From the NCBI RefSeq assembly GCF_019710745.1, contig NZ_JAHKJW010000028.1, forward strand, positions 57,835 through 104,383: DNA of 46,549 bases. Direction: 5' to 3'. Below are positions 7,122-15,617 of this stretch, piece after piece (position 1 is the first letter of the stretch; the number at the start of each line of letters is the position of its first letter). The DNA is from Streptomyces beigongshangae (GTDB lineage: Bacteria; Actinomycetota; Actinomycetes; Streptomycetales; Streptomycetaceae). The notes beneath the pieces were generated by a model. It searched no databases. It was not told the DNA's origin and saw only the letters and a program-made list of their open reading frames with translations. A program made the translations under genes and the position numbers.

Positions 7122-10100
7122 ATGACGCGAGCCGAGCAGCCAACGGCCCACCATCCGGTCCCTGACGACGCCCTGGTCGCGGATTCGCGGGAGCGAGCCG
7201 TCCGGGCGCTGTTGCGCGTACCGCAGCTGAGGCGGCTGTGGGGCGCCCAGCTGGTGGGGGGCGTCGGCGACGCGCTCGCCCTGTTCGTCCTGGTCCTGCT
7301 CGCCCTGCAGGCGGCGGTGTCCGACGGCTCCTTCGGCGGCGGCTACCGGGGGGTGGCCCTCGCCGTGGCGGCGGTCTTCGGGGCCCGCATCCTCGCGACG
7401 CTGCTCTTCGGGGCGGTGCTCCTCGGCCCGCTCACCTCGCTCACCGCCCAGGACGGTCCGCTCGACCGCCGCTGGACCATGGTCGGCGCGGACGGCGTCC
7501 GGGCCGTGCTGCTGATCATCGCGCCCCTGTGGATCGACTGGACACCCGAGAACGCGCTGGCCGTGCTCCTGGTGACGGCGTTCGTGATCGGGGTCGCCGA
7601 GCGCTTCTGGACGGTGTGCGGCGAGAGCGCGGCCCCCGCGCTGCTGCCCGCGCCGCCGCCGGAGGGCGCGACGGTACGGCCGCTGCCGGACCACCTGGAC
7701 GCGCTGCGGCGCCTGACGCTGCGTACGGGGTTCGTCGCGGCGCCCCTCGCGGCGGTGACGCTCGTCCTCGCGGGCCTCGTCAACAACCTGCTGGGCGCCG
7801 GGGTCGCGTGGTTCGAGCAGCACCAGGCGGCGCTCGCCTCGTACGTCTGCGCCGGTCTGTTCGCCGCCTCCCTCTCCCTGCTCGTCCTCCTCGAACTGCC
7901 CGGCACGCGGACCCCCCGCGCGCGCTCGCCGCTCGAAGGGCTGCGCCGTCCCAGGACCGGCACCGGCATCGACAAGGGCCGTACCGGGGCGCTCCCGCTC
8001 CTGGTGCTCGCCTGTGCCGCCGTCGCGGGGGCCGTCGCGGCCGCCGTCGCCGTGGCCGTGCTGCACGCCAAGGACCTGGGCGGCGGCCCGGTGACGTACG
8101 GGCTGCTGGTGCTCGCGCTCACCGGGGGTGTCGTGATCGGCATCCGCGGCGCCGCCAGGCTGCTGCCGTCCCTGTCGCGCCGGCGCCTGCTCGCCCTGGC
8201 CATCGCCTTCACCGGGATCGCGCTGCTCGCCGCCGGGCTCGTCCCGGACGTCACGACCGTGCTGCTGATCGTCGGCCTCGCGGGCACGGGCGCGGGCGTC
8301 GCCGCCAACACCGGACACGCGCTCCTCGACCAGGAGGCCGAGGACTACCGCCGGTCGCGTACGACGGAACACCTGCACGCGGTCGTACGGGTCTTCGTGG
8401 CCCTGGGCGTCCTCGCGGCCCCGCTGGTGGCGGCCGCCATCGGACCGCACCGGCTGGAGAACGGCAAGTTCGTCTTCGCGCACGGGGGCGCGGCCTTCAC
8501 CCTGATGCTGGTCGGCGCGCTCCTGCTGCCGGTCGCCGCACTGGTCCTCGCCAAGACCGACGACCGTTCCGGGGTGCCGCTGCGGCACGACCTGCGGGAC
8601 GCGCTGCGGGGCGGCGACGACCCGGCGCAGACGCCCGCCGACGCCGGGTTCTTCATCGCCCTGGAGGGCGGCGACGGGGCCGGCAAGTCCACCCAGGCCG
8701 AGGCGCTCGCGGAGTGGATCCGCGCCAAGGGCCACGAGGTCGTGGTGACACGTGAACCGGGCGCCACCCCCGTGGGCAAGCGGCTGCGCTCGATCCTGCT
8801 CGACGTGTCGTCCGCCGGGCTCTCGCACCGCGCGGAGGCGCTGCTGTACGCCGCCGACCGCGCCGAGCACGTGGACACCGTGGTGCGGCCCGCCCTCGAA
8901 CGGGGCGCGATCGTGATCTCCGACCGGTACATCGACTCCTCGGTGGCCTACCAGGGGGCGGGCCGCGACCTGTCCCCGACCGAGGTCTCCCGCATCAACC
9001 GGTGGGCCACGCACGGGCTCGTACCGCATCTGACCGTGCTGCTGGACGTGGCGCCGGAGACCGCGCGCGAGCGGTTCACGGAGGCGCCGGACCGGCTGGA
9101 GTCGGAGCCCGCCGAGTTCCACGCGCGCGTGCGGTCCGGTTTCCTGACGCTCGCCGCCGCCGATCCCGGCCGCTACCTGGTCGTGGACGCCGGGCAGGAG
9201 CCCGAGGCCGTCACGACCGTGATCCGGCACCGGCTCGACATGGTGCTGCCGCTCTCCGAGGCCGAGATCAAGGCCAAGGAGGAGGCCCGCAGGGCGGCCG
9301 AGGAAGAAGCGCGCCGGCGGGCCGAGGAGGAGGCCGCCCGCAAGGCCGAGGAGGAGCGGCTGGAGCGCGAGCGCCAGGAGCAGCTCGCCCGGCTGCGCGC
9401 GGAGGAGGAAGAGCGCAAGCGGCTCGAACTGGAGGAGGCCCAGCGGCGCGAGGCCGAGCGGCAGGCCGAGGAGGCCCGGCAGCGCGCCGAGGCCGCACGC
9501 GTGCGTGCCGAGCAGGAACAGGCGCGGCAGCTCGCGGAGGAGAAGGCGCGCGCGGCCGAGGAGGAGCGCCGGCGCAAACAGGCCGAGGAGGAGGCGCGGC
9601 TGCGGGCCGAGGCCGAGGAACGGCGCCTGGAGAAGCAGCGGAAGGCAGAGGAGGCGCTGATCCGGGCGGAGGAGGCGCGCAGGGTCGCGGCGGAGGCGGC
9701 AGCCGCCGCGGCGGAGGCCGCCGCGACGGCCAGGGCGGCTGCGGCTTCCGGTTCCGGTTCCGTTGGGGCTGGTTCCGGCCGGCAGGCGGACGGTCTGGGC
9801 GACGAGAGCACGGTGCAGACGCCCTTGGTGACACCTCCGAGCGCGCCCGCCGACCCGGCCGACGAGACGGCCGTGCTGCCCGCGGTGGAGCGTGGCCCGG
9901 CGGCCGACGAGACGGCCGTGCTGCCTCCGGTCCGGCCGGAGCCCGACCCGGAGGAGACGGCGGTCCTTCCGCCGGTACGGGACGCCCGCGGCGGACGGCC
10001 GGCGGACGGTCCGGCGGACCGGGTGCCGCCCGGGAACTTCGACGGGGAACGGCCGGGAACCGGCGCCTCCGACGGCGCCACCCGTGAACTGCCCCAGGTC

Positions 10101-10247
10101 GACGAGCAGGGCAGGCCCCGGCGGCGTCCCCGTTCGGACTGGGCGGAGGAGACCCCGCTGGACGATCTGCCGACGCTGGCGGACGAACTGCTGGGCCCGC
10201 GCGAGGACGACGAGCGGGACGGGGGGCGCGGCCGCCGGCGCCCCTGA
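7122..10247 (+). CDS. tmk: Thymidylate kinase fused to an MFS-like membrane domain and coiled coil
   Basis: A 1041-residue fusion; bacterial Tmk alone is about 210 residues. Residues 1-490 are a 10-12 helix transporter-like domain of MFS type. Residues 512-715 are thymidylate kinase (dTMP + ATP to dTDP + ADP): P-loop GGDGAGKST at 516-524, TREPG, and the DRY motif in VISDRYIDSSVAYQG. Residues about 723-870 form a charged coiled coil rich in E, A and R. The tail has three copies of (D/E)ETAVLPxV at 914, 929 and 944, exactly 15 residues apart, then a disordered acidic end. A fused tmk of this kind is what I recall for Streptomyces. No transported substrate can be inferred; the membrane part may serve as an anchor. 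The C-terminal Thr-Ala-Val-Leu motifs could be phosphorylated FHA ligands (speculation). Confidence 0.92.
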   Translation: MTRAEQPTAHHPVPDDALVADSRERAVRALLRVPQLRRLWGAQLVGGVGDALALFVLVLLALQAAVSDGSFGGGYRGVALAVAAVFGARILATLLFGAVLLGPLTSLTAQDGPLDRRWTMVGADGVRAVLLIIAPLWIDWTPENALAVLLVTAFVIGVAERFWTVCGESAAPALLPAPPPEGATVRPLPDHLDALRRLTLRTGFVAAPLAAVTLVLAGLVNNLLGAGVAWFEQHQAALASYVCAGLFAASLSLLVLLELPGTRTPRARSPLEGLRRPRTGTGIDKGRTGALPLLVLACAAVAGAVAAAVAVAVLHAKDLGGGPVTYGLLVLALTGGVVIGIRGAARLLPSLSRRRLLALAIAFTGIALLAAGLVPDVTTVLLIVGLAGTGAGVAANTGHALLDQEAEDYRRSRTTEHLHAVVRVFVALGVLAAPLVAAAIGPHRLENGKFVFAHGGAAFTLMLVGALLLPVAALVLAKTDDRSGVPLRHDLRDALRGGDDPAQTPADAGFFIALEGGDGAGKSTQAEALAEWIRAKGHEVVVTREPGATPVGKRLRSILLDVSSAGLSHRAEALLYAADRAEHVDTVVRPALERGAIVISDRYIDSSVAYQGAGRDLSPTEVSRINRWATHGLVPHLTVLLDVAPETARERFTEAPDRLESEPAEFHARVRSGFLTLAAADPGRYLVVDAGQEPEAVTTVIRHRLDMVLPLSEAEIKAKEEARRAAEEEARRRAEEEAARKAEEERLERERQEQLARLRAEEEERKRLELEEAQRREAERQAEEARQRAEAARVRAEQEQARQLAEEKARAAEEERRRKQAEEEARLRAEAEERRLEKQRKAEEALIRAEEARRVAAEAAAAAAEAAATARAAAASGSGSVGAGSGRQADGLGDESTVQTPLVTPPSAPADPADETAVLPAVERGPAADETAVLPPVRPEPDPEETAVLPPVRDARGGRPADGPADRVPPGNFDGERPGTGASDGATRELPQVDEQGRPRRRPRSDWAEETPLDDLPTLADELLGPREDDERDGGRGRRRP

Positions 10248-10333
10248 CGGCGAGGTCCTCGGACCCCGCTGTCGGTCCCCTCCCGCACAATGGGACGCGA
10301 CAGGGCACAGGTGCGACGGAAGGGCGGCACCCC

Positions 10334-11539
10334 ATGACCGTATGGGACGACCTGGTGGGCCAGGAGAAGGTGGGCGAGCAGCTCGCGGCCGCCGCGCGGG
10401 ACGCCGACGCCCTGGTCACCGCGGTCGCGACCGACGCTCCGCCGCCCGACGCCTCGAAGATGACGCACGCCTGGCTCTTCACGGGGCCGCCGGGATCGGG
10501 CCGTTCCACCACGGCCCGCGCCTTCGCGGCGGCCCTCCAGTGCACGAGTCCCGACCGCGCCCTGGGCGGGATCCCCGGCTGCGGATTCTGCGACGGCTGC
10601 CACACGAGCCTGATCGGCACGCACGCGGACGTGCAGATCATCCGCACCGACCTGCTCTCCATCGGCGTGAAGGAGACCCGCGACCTGGTCCGCCGCGCCC
10701 AGCTGTCCCCGGCGGTCGGCCGCTGGCAGGTCATCGTCCTGGAGGACGCCGACCGTCTCACCGAGGGCGCGGGCAACGTACTGCTGAAGGCCGTCGAGGA
10801 GCCCGCACCCCGTACGGTCTGGCTCCTGTGCGCGCCCTCCCTGGAGGACGTGCTGCCGACGATCCGCTCCCGGTGCCGCCACCTCACGCTCCGGACGCCC
10901 CCGGTGGCCGCGGTCGCCGACGTCCTCGTACGCCGCGACGGCATCGAGCCGGACGTCGCGGCCGCCGTGGCCCGTGCCACGCAGGGCCACATCGGGCGCG
11001 CCCGCCGTCTCGCCACGGACGAGCGGGCCCGCGCGCGCCGCGCCGCCGTCCTCAAGCTGCCGCTCCGGATCGAGGACGTGGGCGGCTGTCTCAAGGCGGC
11101 CCAGGAGCTGGTCGACGCGGCCTCCGAGGACGCCAGGCAGGTCGCCGAGGAGACCGACGGCAAGGAGACCGAGGACATGAAGACGGCCCTCGGCGCGGCG
11201 CAGGGCGGCCGGATGCCACGTGGCACCGCGGGCGTGATGAAGGAGCTGGAGGACAAGCAGAAGCGCCGCAAGACGCGTACGCAGCGCGACAGCCTGGACC
11301 TCGCCCTGATCGACCTGACGACCTTCTACCGGGATGTGCTCGCGCTGCAGTTCGGCACGGATCTGGCCCTCTCCAACACGGAGATGCAGGACACCCTGGA
11401 CCGGCTGGCCCGCGGTTCGTCGCCCGAGACCACCCTGCGCCGGATGGAGGCGATCGCCGCCTGCCGCGAGGCCCTGGACCGGAACGTGGCACCGCTGCTG
11501 GCGGTGGAGGCCATGACGATGGCGCTGCGGGCGGGATGA
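10334..11539 (+). CDS. holB: DNA polymerase III subunit delta'
   Basis: A 401-residue AAA+ clamp-loader subunit. It begins VWDDLVGQEKVGEQLA, the usual delta' opening. The P-loop is GPPGSGRS (51-58) with Arg57 where the ATP-binding Lys would be, so it probably does not hydrolyse ATP; delta' is known as a non-catalytic stator in other bacteria. A zinc-binding Cys cluster follows (CTS...CGFCDGC). It contains LEDADR, the DExx-like region, and RSRCR with the sensor/arginine finger. It starts with ATG 10334, preceded by GAAGGGCGG. It lies 86 bases after tmk, an arrangement conserved in many bacteria, where the two are often coexpressed. Confidence 0.93.
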   Translation: MTVWDDLVGQEKVGEQLAAAARDADALVTAVATDAPPPDASKMTHAWLFTGPPGSGRSTTARAFAAALQCTSPDRALGGIPGCGFCDGCHTSLIGTHADVQIIRTDLLSIGVKETRDLVRRAQLSPAVGRWQVIVLEDADRLTEGAGNVLLKAVEEPAPRTVWLLCAPSLEDVLPTIRSRCRHLTLRTPPVAAVADVLVRRDGIEPDVAAAVARATQGHIGRARRLATDERARARRAAVLKLPLRIEDVGGCLKAAQELVDAASEDARQVAEETDGKETEDMKTALGAAQGGRMPRGTAGVMKELEDKQKRRKTRTQRDSLDLALIDLTTFYRDVLALQFGTDLALSNTEMQDTLDRLARGSSPETTLRRMEAIAACREALDRNVAPLLAVEAMTMALRAG

Positions 11540-11653
11540 CGTGCGGGCGGGATGACGTGCGGTAGGGACGACGCGCGGCAGGGAGAGGGGTTGACGCCGT
11601 CACTCGTACGAGGCACACCTGCGACCCTGTGTCATTGCTCCGTCGCACAGGGT

Positions 11654-11659
11654 TACGCT
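11654..11659 (+). promoter_or_regulatory. Candidate -10 element of a leaderless hydrolase transcript
   Basis: TACGCT ends 6 nt before ATG 11666, the same geometry as for tmk. No ribosome site lies between. An unstable call without a clear -35. Confidence 0.4.
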
Positions 11660-11665
11660 GGCTCG

Positions 11666-13261
11666 ATGGACATCAGGCGCCGGCCCGGGTCGTCCCGGGC
11701 CCACCGATCCCTCCGCGCGTACGGCACCGCGTTCGCCGCCGTCGCCGGACTCCTCGTCCCCGCCTGCTCCACGGGGAGTTCGACGAGTTCCGTGAGCCCG
11801 GCCGGATCGGTGGCGCTGCGCGCGCTGCCCGCGGCCACTCCGTCCGCACTGGCCCCCTACTACGCGCAGCGGCCGAACTGGCGGGCGTGCGGTGTCCCCG
11901 GCTTCGAGTGCGCCACGCTGAAGGCCCCGCTCGACTACGCCGAGCCGGGCGGGGGCGACCTCCGGCTGGCCGTGGCCCGCAAGAAGGCGACAGGTCCGGG
12001 CGGGCGGCTCGGTTCGCTGCTGGTCAACCCGGGCGGGCCGGGCGGCTCCGCGGTCGACTACCTCCAGGCGTACGCCGGGATCGGCTACCCGGCGAAGGTG
12101 CGCGCCCGCTACGACATGGTGGCGGTGGACCCACGGGGCGTGGCGCGCAGCGAGCCCGTGAAATGCCTCGACGGGCGACGGATGGACAGGTACACGCGGA
12201 CGGACACGACCCCGGACGACGCGCGCGAGAAGGGCGAGCTGGTCGAGGCGTTCAAAAGGTTCGCGGAATCCTGCGGCAAGCGCTCGGCGAAGCTGCTGCG
12301 TCATGTGTCCACGGTCGAGGCGGCCCGGGACATGGACCTCGTGCGGGCCGCGCTGGGCGACGACAGGCTGACGTACGTGGGCGCGTCGTACGGCACGTTC
12401 CTCGGGGCGACCTACGCGGGTCTGTACCCGGAGCGCGTCGGCCGGCTGGTCCTGGACGGCGCGATGGACCCGTCCCTGCCCGCGCGCAGAATGAACCGGG
12501 ACCAGACGGCCGGCTTCGAGACGGCCTTCCGGTCCTTCGCGAAGGACTGCGTGAGCAAGCCCGACTGCCCGCTGGGCGGCAAGGGCACGACGCCGGAACG
12601 GGTCGGCAGGAACCTGAAGGCGTTCTTCCGGGAACTGGACTCCGCTCCCGTCGGCACGGGCGACGCGGACGGCCGCAAGCTGGGCGAGGCGCTGGCCACG
12701 ACGGGCGTCATCGCCGCGATGTACGACGAGGGGGCCTGGCCGCGACTGCGCGAGGCCCTTACCACGGCCGTGCGGGACAAGGACGGCGCGGGTCTGCTGG
12801 CGCTGTCGGACAGCTACTACGAGCGGGGCGCGGACGGCCGGTACGCGAACCTGATGTCCGCCAACGCGGCGGTCAACTGCCTCGACCTCCCCGCCGCCTT
12901 CGGCTCCCCGGAGGAAGTCGAGCAGGGCATCGCCGACTTCGAGAAGGCATCCCCGGTCTTCGGCGAGGGCCTCGCCTGGGCCTCCCTGGGCTGCGCCTAC
13001 TGGCCGGTGGGCCCGACCGGTGAGCCGCGCCGCATCGAGGCGAAGGGCTCCGCGCCGATCGTCGTGGTCGGCACGACCCGGGACCCCGCCACCCCGTACC
13101 GCTGGGCCCGGTCCCTCGCCGCCCAGCTCTCCTCCGGAACGCTCCTCACCTACGACGGCGACGGCCACACGGCCTACGGGCGCGGCAGCGCGTGCATCGA
13201 CGAGGCGATCAACCGCTACCTCCTCGAAGGCATCCCACCGAAGAACGGAAAGCGCTGCTGA
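11666..13261 (+). CDS. Secreted alpha/beta hydrolase, TAP-like (tripeptidyl aminopeptidase family)
   Basis: A 531-residue serine hydrolase of the Streptomyces/SlpD-like tripeptidyl aminopeptidase group, which clips tripeptides or acts as an esterase outside the cell. The N-terminus has a twin-Arg-like basic stretch, a hydrophobic segment (AFAAVAGLLVPAC) and Cys at the end, suggesting export, possibly as a lipoprotein although Pro at -2 is atypical for a lipobox. The nucleophile is Ser241 in GASYG; the catalytic Asp is likely in TRDPATPY and the His in DGDGHTAYG near the end. An oxyanion NPGGPGGS loop is present. I chose ATG 11666 because it has a -10 box 6 nt upstream; a longer frame from 11552 would add non-signal sequence. 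Confidence 0.87.
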   Translation: MDIRRRPGSSRAHRSLRAYGTAFAAVAGLLVPACSTGSSTSSVSPAGSVALRALPAATPSALAPYYAQRPNWRACGVPGFECATLKAPLDYAEPGGGDLRLAVARKKATGPGGRLGSLLVNPGGPGGSAVDYLQAYAGIGYPAKVRARYDMVAVDPRGVARSEPVKCLDGRRMDRYTRTDTTPDDAREKGELVEAFKRFAESCGKRSAKLLRHVSTVEAARDMDLVRAALGDDRLTYVGASYGTFLGATYAGLYPERVGRLVLDGAMDPSLPARRMNRDQTAGFETAFRSFAKDCVSKPDCPLGGKGTTPERVGRNLKAFFRELDSAPVGTGDADGRKLGEALATTGVIAAMYDEGAWPRLREALTTAVRDKDGAGLLALSDSYYERGADGRYANLMSANAAVNCLDLPAAFGSPEEVEQGIADFEKASPVFGEGLAWASLGCAYWPVGPTGEPRRIEAKGSAPIVVVGTTRDPATPYRWARSLAAQLSSGTLLTYDGDGHTAYGRGSACIDEAINRYLLEGIPPKNGKRC

Positions 13262-13387
13262 GCGACCGCCCGCCCTGCCGCCGCCCCGCTGTCGCCTTGC
13301 CGCCGCCACGCTGCCGACGGGCCGCCGGGAGGCATGCCGGGGGTGCCTCCGGGGCCGGTACGGAGCACCCCCGGAAACTGTGTAGAC

Positions 13388-13415
13388 TTGCTGACGTTGC
13401 CGATCGCACCATAGT
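13388..13415 (+). promoter_or_regulatory. Candidate promoter of tRNA-Thr
   Basis: TTGCTG (13388-13393) and CATAGT (13410-13415) are 16 bases apart, giving a start about 5 bases before the mature tRNA 5' end. Both boxes deviate from consensus. Confidence 0.4.
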
Positions 13416-13426
13416 TCCGGCGACGC

Positions 13427-13500
13427 GCCGCCTTAGCTCAGATGGCCAGAGCAACGCACTCGTAATGCGTAGGTCTCGGGTTCGAATCCCGAAGGCGGCT
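13427..13500 (+). tRNA. tRNA-Thr (anticodon CGT)
   Basis: The 74-base cloverleaf folds fully: acceptor GCCGCCT pairs with AGGCGGC, D arm starts at TAGCTCAGATGG, anticodon stem ACGCA/TGCGT encloses the loop CTCGTAA with anticodon CGT (reads ACG, Thr), T arm CTCGG-GTTCGAA-TCCCG, discriminator T. CCA is not encoded. The island of defence genes begins directly behind it, so the 3' part may have been an integration site, but no duplicate of it was found in the window. Confidence 0.95.
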
Positions 13501-13506
13501 CTGTGG

Positions 13507-13543
13507 AAGCCCCAGGACTCACTCGCCGTGACCTGGGGCTTTT
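13507..13543 (+). terminator. Rho-independent terminator of tRNA-Thr
   Basis: AGCCCCAGG (13508-13516) pairs with CCTGGGGCT (13532-13540), a perfect 9-bp stem followed by TTTT and a T-rich stretch. It lies 8 bases after the tRNA end. Confidence 0.85.
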
Positions 13544-14012
13544 GCTTTGGGTGGATGAGGCGTCGTGGGGAAGCTTGAGCGCGAGGCTGTAGTCGGTCTC
13601 AGCTCTGGTTTCACTCGCGGTTTCGGACAGAGCGTGAAGCACGTGTCCATCCGGCGCATAGTGTTTTTGAGGGATGTGCCCTTCCCGTCGTGCGCCACAG
13701 CGTCTGACTGATCCGCGTGCGCTGCGGGGTCTTCATGATCCTGAGCATGCCGATCCTCGCTTCATCGAGGATCATGCCGCGACGCAGTGGTTCCCCTCAT
13801 GCAGACGGCGGCCGTCCAGCCGTGTGCAGGGCGTTGTGTTTTTACATGTCATCAGTGGTTGTTCGCACCCCGGAGGCCCTGATCAGGATCTTGGACAGAA
13901 AAACCCAAATCGCATGCTGCATGAGTGTGTCGTCCTCGCTGGTTAGGTTCAGGGAGTCGGGAGCAAGGTCGGATGCTCCGTCACATTCAGTACTGTGGAG
14001 AGGAGTTGCACC
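13544..14012. other. Non-coding junction between tRNA-Thr and the defence island
   Basis: About 470 bases with no convincing gene. Open frames here lack Streptomyces third-position GC bias and overlap one another. A hairpin GATCCTCG (13752-13759) / CGAGGATC (13766-13773), extended by GCAT/ATGC across a bulge, is visible. Composition is more AT-rich than the left core block. There is no integrase and no copy of the tRNA 3' end. The last 15 bases carry the ribosome site of the next gene. Confidence 0.6.
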
Positions 14013-14198
14013 ATGCAGTACAAGGCACTGCTGTTCGTGTTGGTCGTCCAGGCTTCGGTGATCGTAGGGTTGCTGGCCGGGATCCTTCAGTTCGCCGAGG
14101 TGGGACAGCTGGTGGGCGCGGTTAGGAGCGGCGGGGCGGCATTCGGTGGCGCCATGGTTCTTGGCATGGCGAGCATCACCTGGCTGTGGACGTCATGA
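14013..14198 (+). CDS. 61-residue membrane protein coupled to the first methylase
   Basis: Predicted MQYKALLFVLVVQASVIVG..., two hydrophobic segments (about residues 5-26 and 38-58) around a short polar turn, ending WLWTS. I chose ATG 14013 because GGAGAGGAG (13997-14005) is 7 nt upstream; an in-frame ATG at 13995 would place the ribosome site inside the gene. Its TGA overlaps the ATG of the methylase (ATGA at 14195-14198), so the two are translationally coupled and the peptide is the first gene of cassette A. No family is recognised. The two-helix shape resembles small holin-like or anchor peptides, but this is only shape. Confidence 0.65.
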   Translation: MQYKALLFVLVVQASVIVGLLAGILQFAEVGQLVGAVRSGGAAFGGAMVLGMASITWLWTS

Positions 14199-15616
14199 CG
14201 GCGGGAGCCGAGACCGTCGACCCCCTCGCATTCAGGGGGGTGTGGCGCGCGATCGACGCGTTGTGCGAGGTGGTTGCTTCGGAGGACGCGTATCAGGCCG
14301 CGTTTCAGGTGAGCTGGCTGCGTTCCGCGGGCGGAGGGCTCTGGTCGGTCCTGAACAGGCACGGCGGATCTGCGGTACAGGCGCTGAGCGCGGCCTGGGC
14401 GCGCGGACAGCTGGACAGTCGTTTCTCGTTGGGGGTGCGTGGCTCGATCGGAGCTGTCGGACTGTTCCCGGAAGCGGACCGACGGCTGGCCGCGTTGATC
14501 ACCGAGGTGGACGGTGCCGGACCGGCGGGCGGTCTGTTCGACGCCTGCCTCGACCGGTACTCGGCCAAGCTCGGCGAGGGCGGGGACTATTTCACACCTC
14601 GGGACATGGCCCGGCTGATGGCGGGGCTGGCCGGACCACGGGCCGGTGAACGTGTACTGGACCCGGTCTGCGGATCGGGAAGACTTCTTGTGGAGGCCGT
14701 CCAGTGGGCTCGGCGCCGGAAGCCGGGGGAGGGCGTGCCGCTTCTGTACGGCAGGGACAGCAGTACCGGAGCACGCCGGGTGGCAGCGATGAATTTGGTG
14801 CTCAACTCACTGCAAGGAGATCTTGGTGCCGGGTCCGTCGACAGCCTGCGGGGCGGATCCATTGGGTTGGCCGCTGATGTCGTACTTGCCAATCCGCCTT
14901 TCAGGATGTCCGGCTGGGGACATGACGAGCTTGTCGGAGATCCTCGCTGGAGCTTCGGCCAGCCGCCCAGGAGCAGCGCGAATTTTGCCTGGGTGCAGCA
15001 CATCCTGAGCGAACTCGCACCGCGAGGGCGTGCCGTAGTCCTACTGGCGAGCGGTGCCGGGAAGAGCACTCGGGGTGACGAGAGGCAGATCCGACAGCGC
15101 ATGGTGGAAAGCGATGTGCTCGCAGGTGTCGTGGCCCTCCCCGCCGGCTTGTTTCCGCACACCCGGTTCGGCGCAAGTCTGTGGCTTCTGAGCAAGGACA
15201 AGACCGCGCACACCGGCTGGGGAAGGAAATCCCGGCTCGGCGAAGTCCTCTTCATGGACGCGCGCAGGCTGGCCACGCGTGCGGGCCGCTCCCGACGACA
15301 CCTGGCGGACGGGGAGGTCACGCGGATCTGCCGGCTCTTCGAGGCTTGGCGCGGCGCCGACGACGCCGGAGCCGGCGCGATGTCCGACGACCTCATGGGA
15401 GAGGTGAGCTGGTGCCGGTCGGTGCGTCACGAGGTGATCGAGGCGGCCGGGTACGACCTGACACCCGGGAGGTATGCCGGTCCGTCGCCCGCGGCCACCG
15501 ACATCTCACCCGGTCACGAGGTCGCCGGGCAGAGTCCCAAGGAGGAGCTTTACCGGTGTTTCGGAGAAGTCGCGCGCATCGACGAGCGACTCCGGTCCGT
15601 GCTGAGGGGGACGTGA
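14195..15616 (+). CDS. N6-adenine DNA methylase, type I HsdM-like (cassette A, active copy)
   Basis: A 473-residue protein of the N6 DNA methylase fold, expected to transfer a methyl group from SAM to adenine N6 within a sequence chosen by the following HsdS-like protein. The SAM motif is DPVCGSG (156-162), and motif IV is intact: NPPF at 233-236, followed by RMSGW. The stretch FGQPPRSSANFAWVQHILSEL is the typical HsdM post-motif region. The first 125 residues are not the usual four-helix HsdM_N domain, and the total is somewhat short. ATG 14195 overlaps the stop of the membrane peptide by four bases; an upstream GTG at 14186 is possible. The next gene starts one base after the stop. Confidence 0.87.
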   Translation: MTAGAETVDPLAFRGVWRAIDALCEVVASEDAYQAAFQVSWLRSAGGGLWSVLNRHGGSAVQALSAAWARGQLDSRFSLGVRGSIGAVGLFPEADRRLAALITEVDGAGPAGGLFDACLDRYSAKLGEGGDYFTPRDMARLMAGLAGPRAGERVLDPVCGSGRLLVEAVQWARRRKPGEGVPLLYGRDSSTGARRVAAMNLVLNSLQGDLGAGSVDSLRGGSIGLAADVVLANPPFRMSGWGHDELVGDPRWSFGQPPRSSANFAWVQHILSELAPRGRAVVLLASGAGKSTRGDERQIRQRMVESDVLAGVVALPAGLFPHTRFGASLWLLSKDKTAHTGWGRKSRLGEVLFMDARRLATRAGRSRRHLADGEVTRICRLFEAWRGADDAGAGAMSDDLMGEVSWCRSVRHEVIEAAGYDLTPGRYAGPSPAATDISPGHEVAGQSPKEELYRCFGEVARIDERLRSVLRGT

Positions 15617-15617
15617 G

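Noticed and set aside
6459..9230. Long minus-strand frame over the end of topA and front of tmk
   Set aside because: Low-complexity, no domain; antisense shadow of two well-supported genes.
13674..13946. Open frames after the tRNA that might be an integrase remnant
   Set aside because: Overlapping frames without codon bias and no Tyr-recombinase or Ser-recombinase motif.
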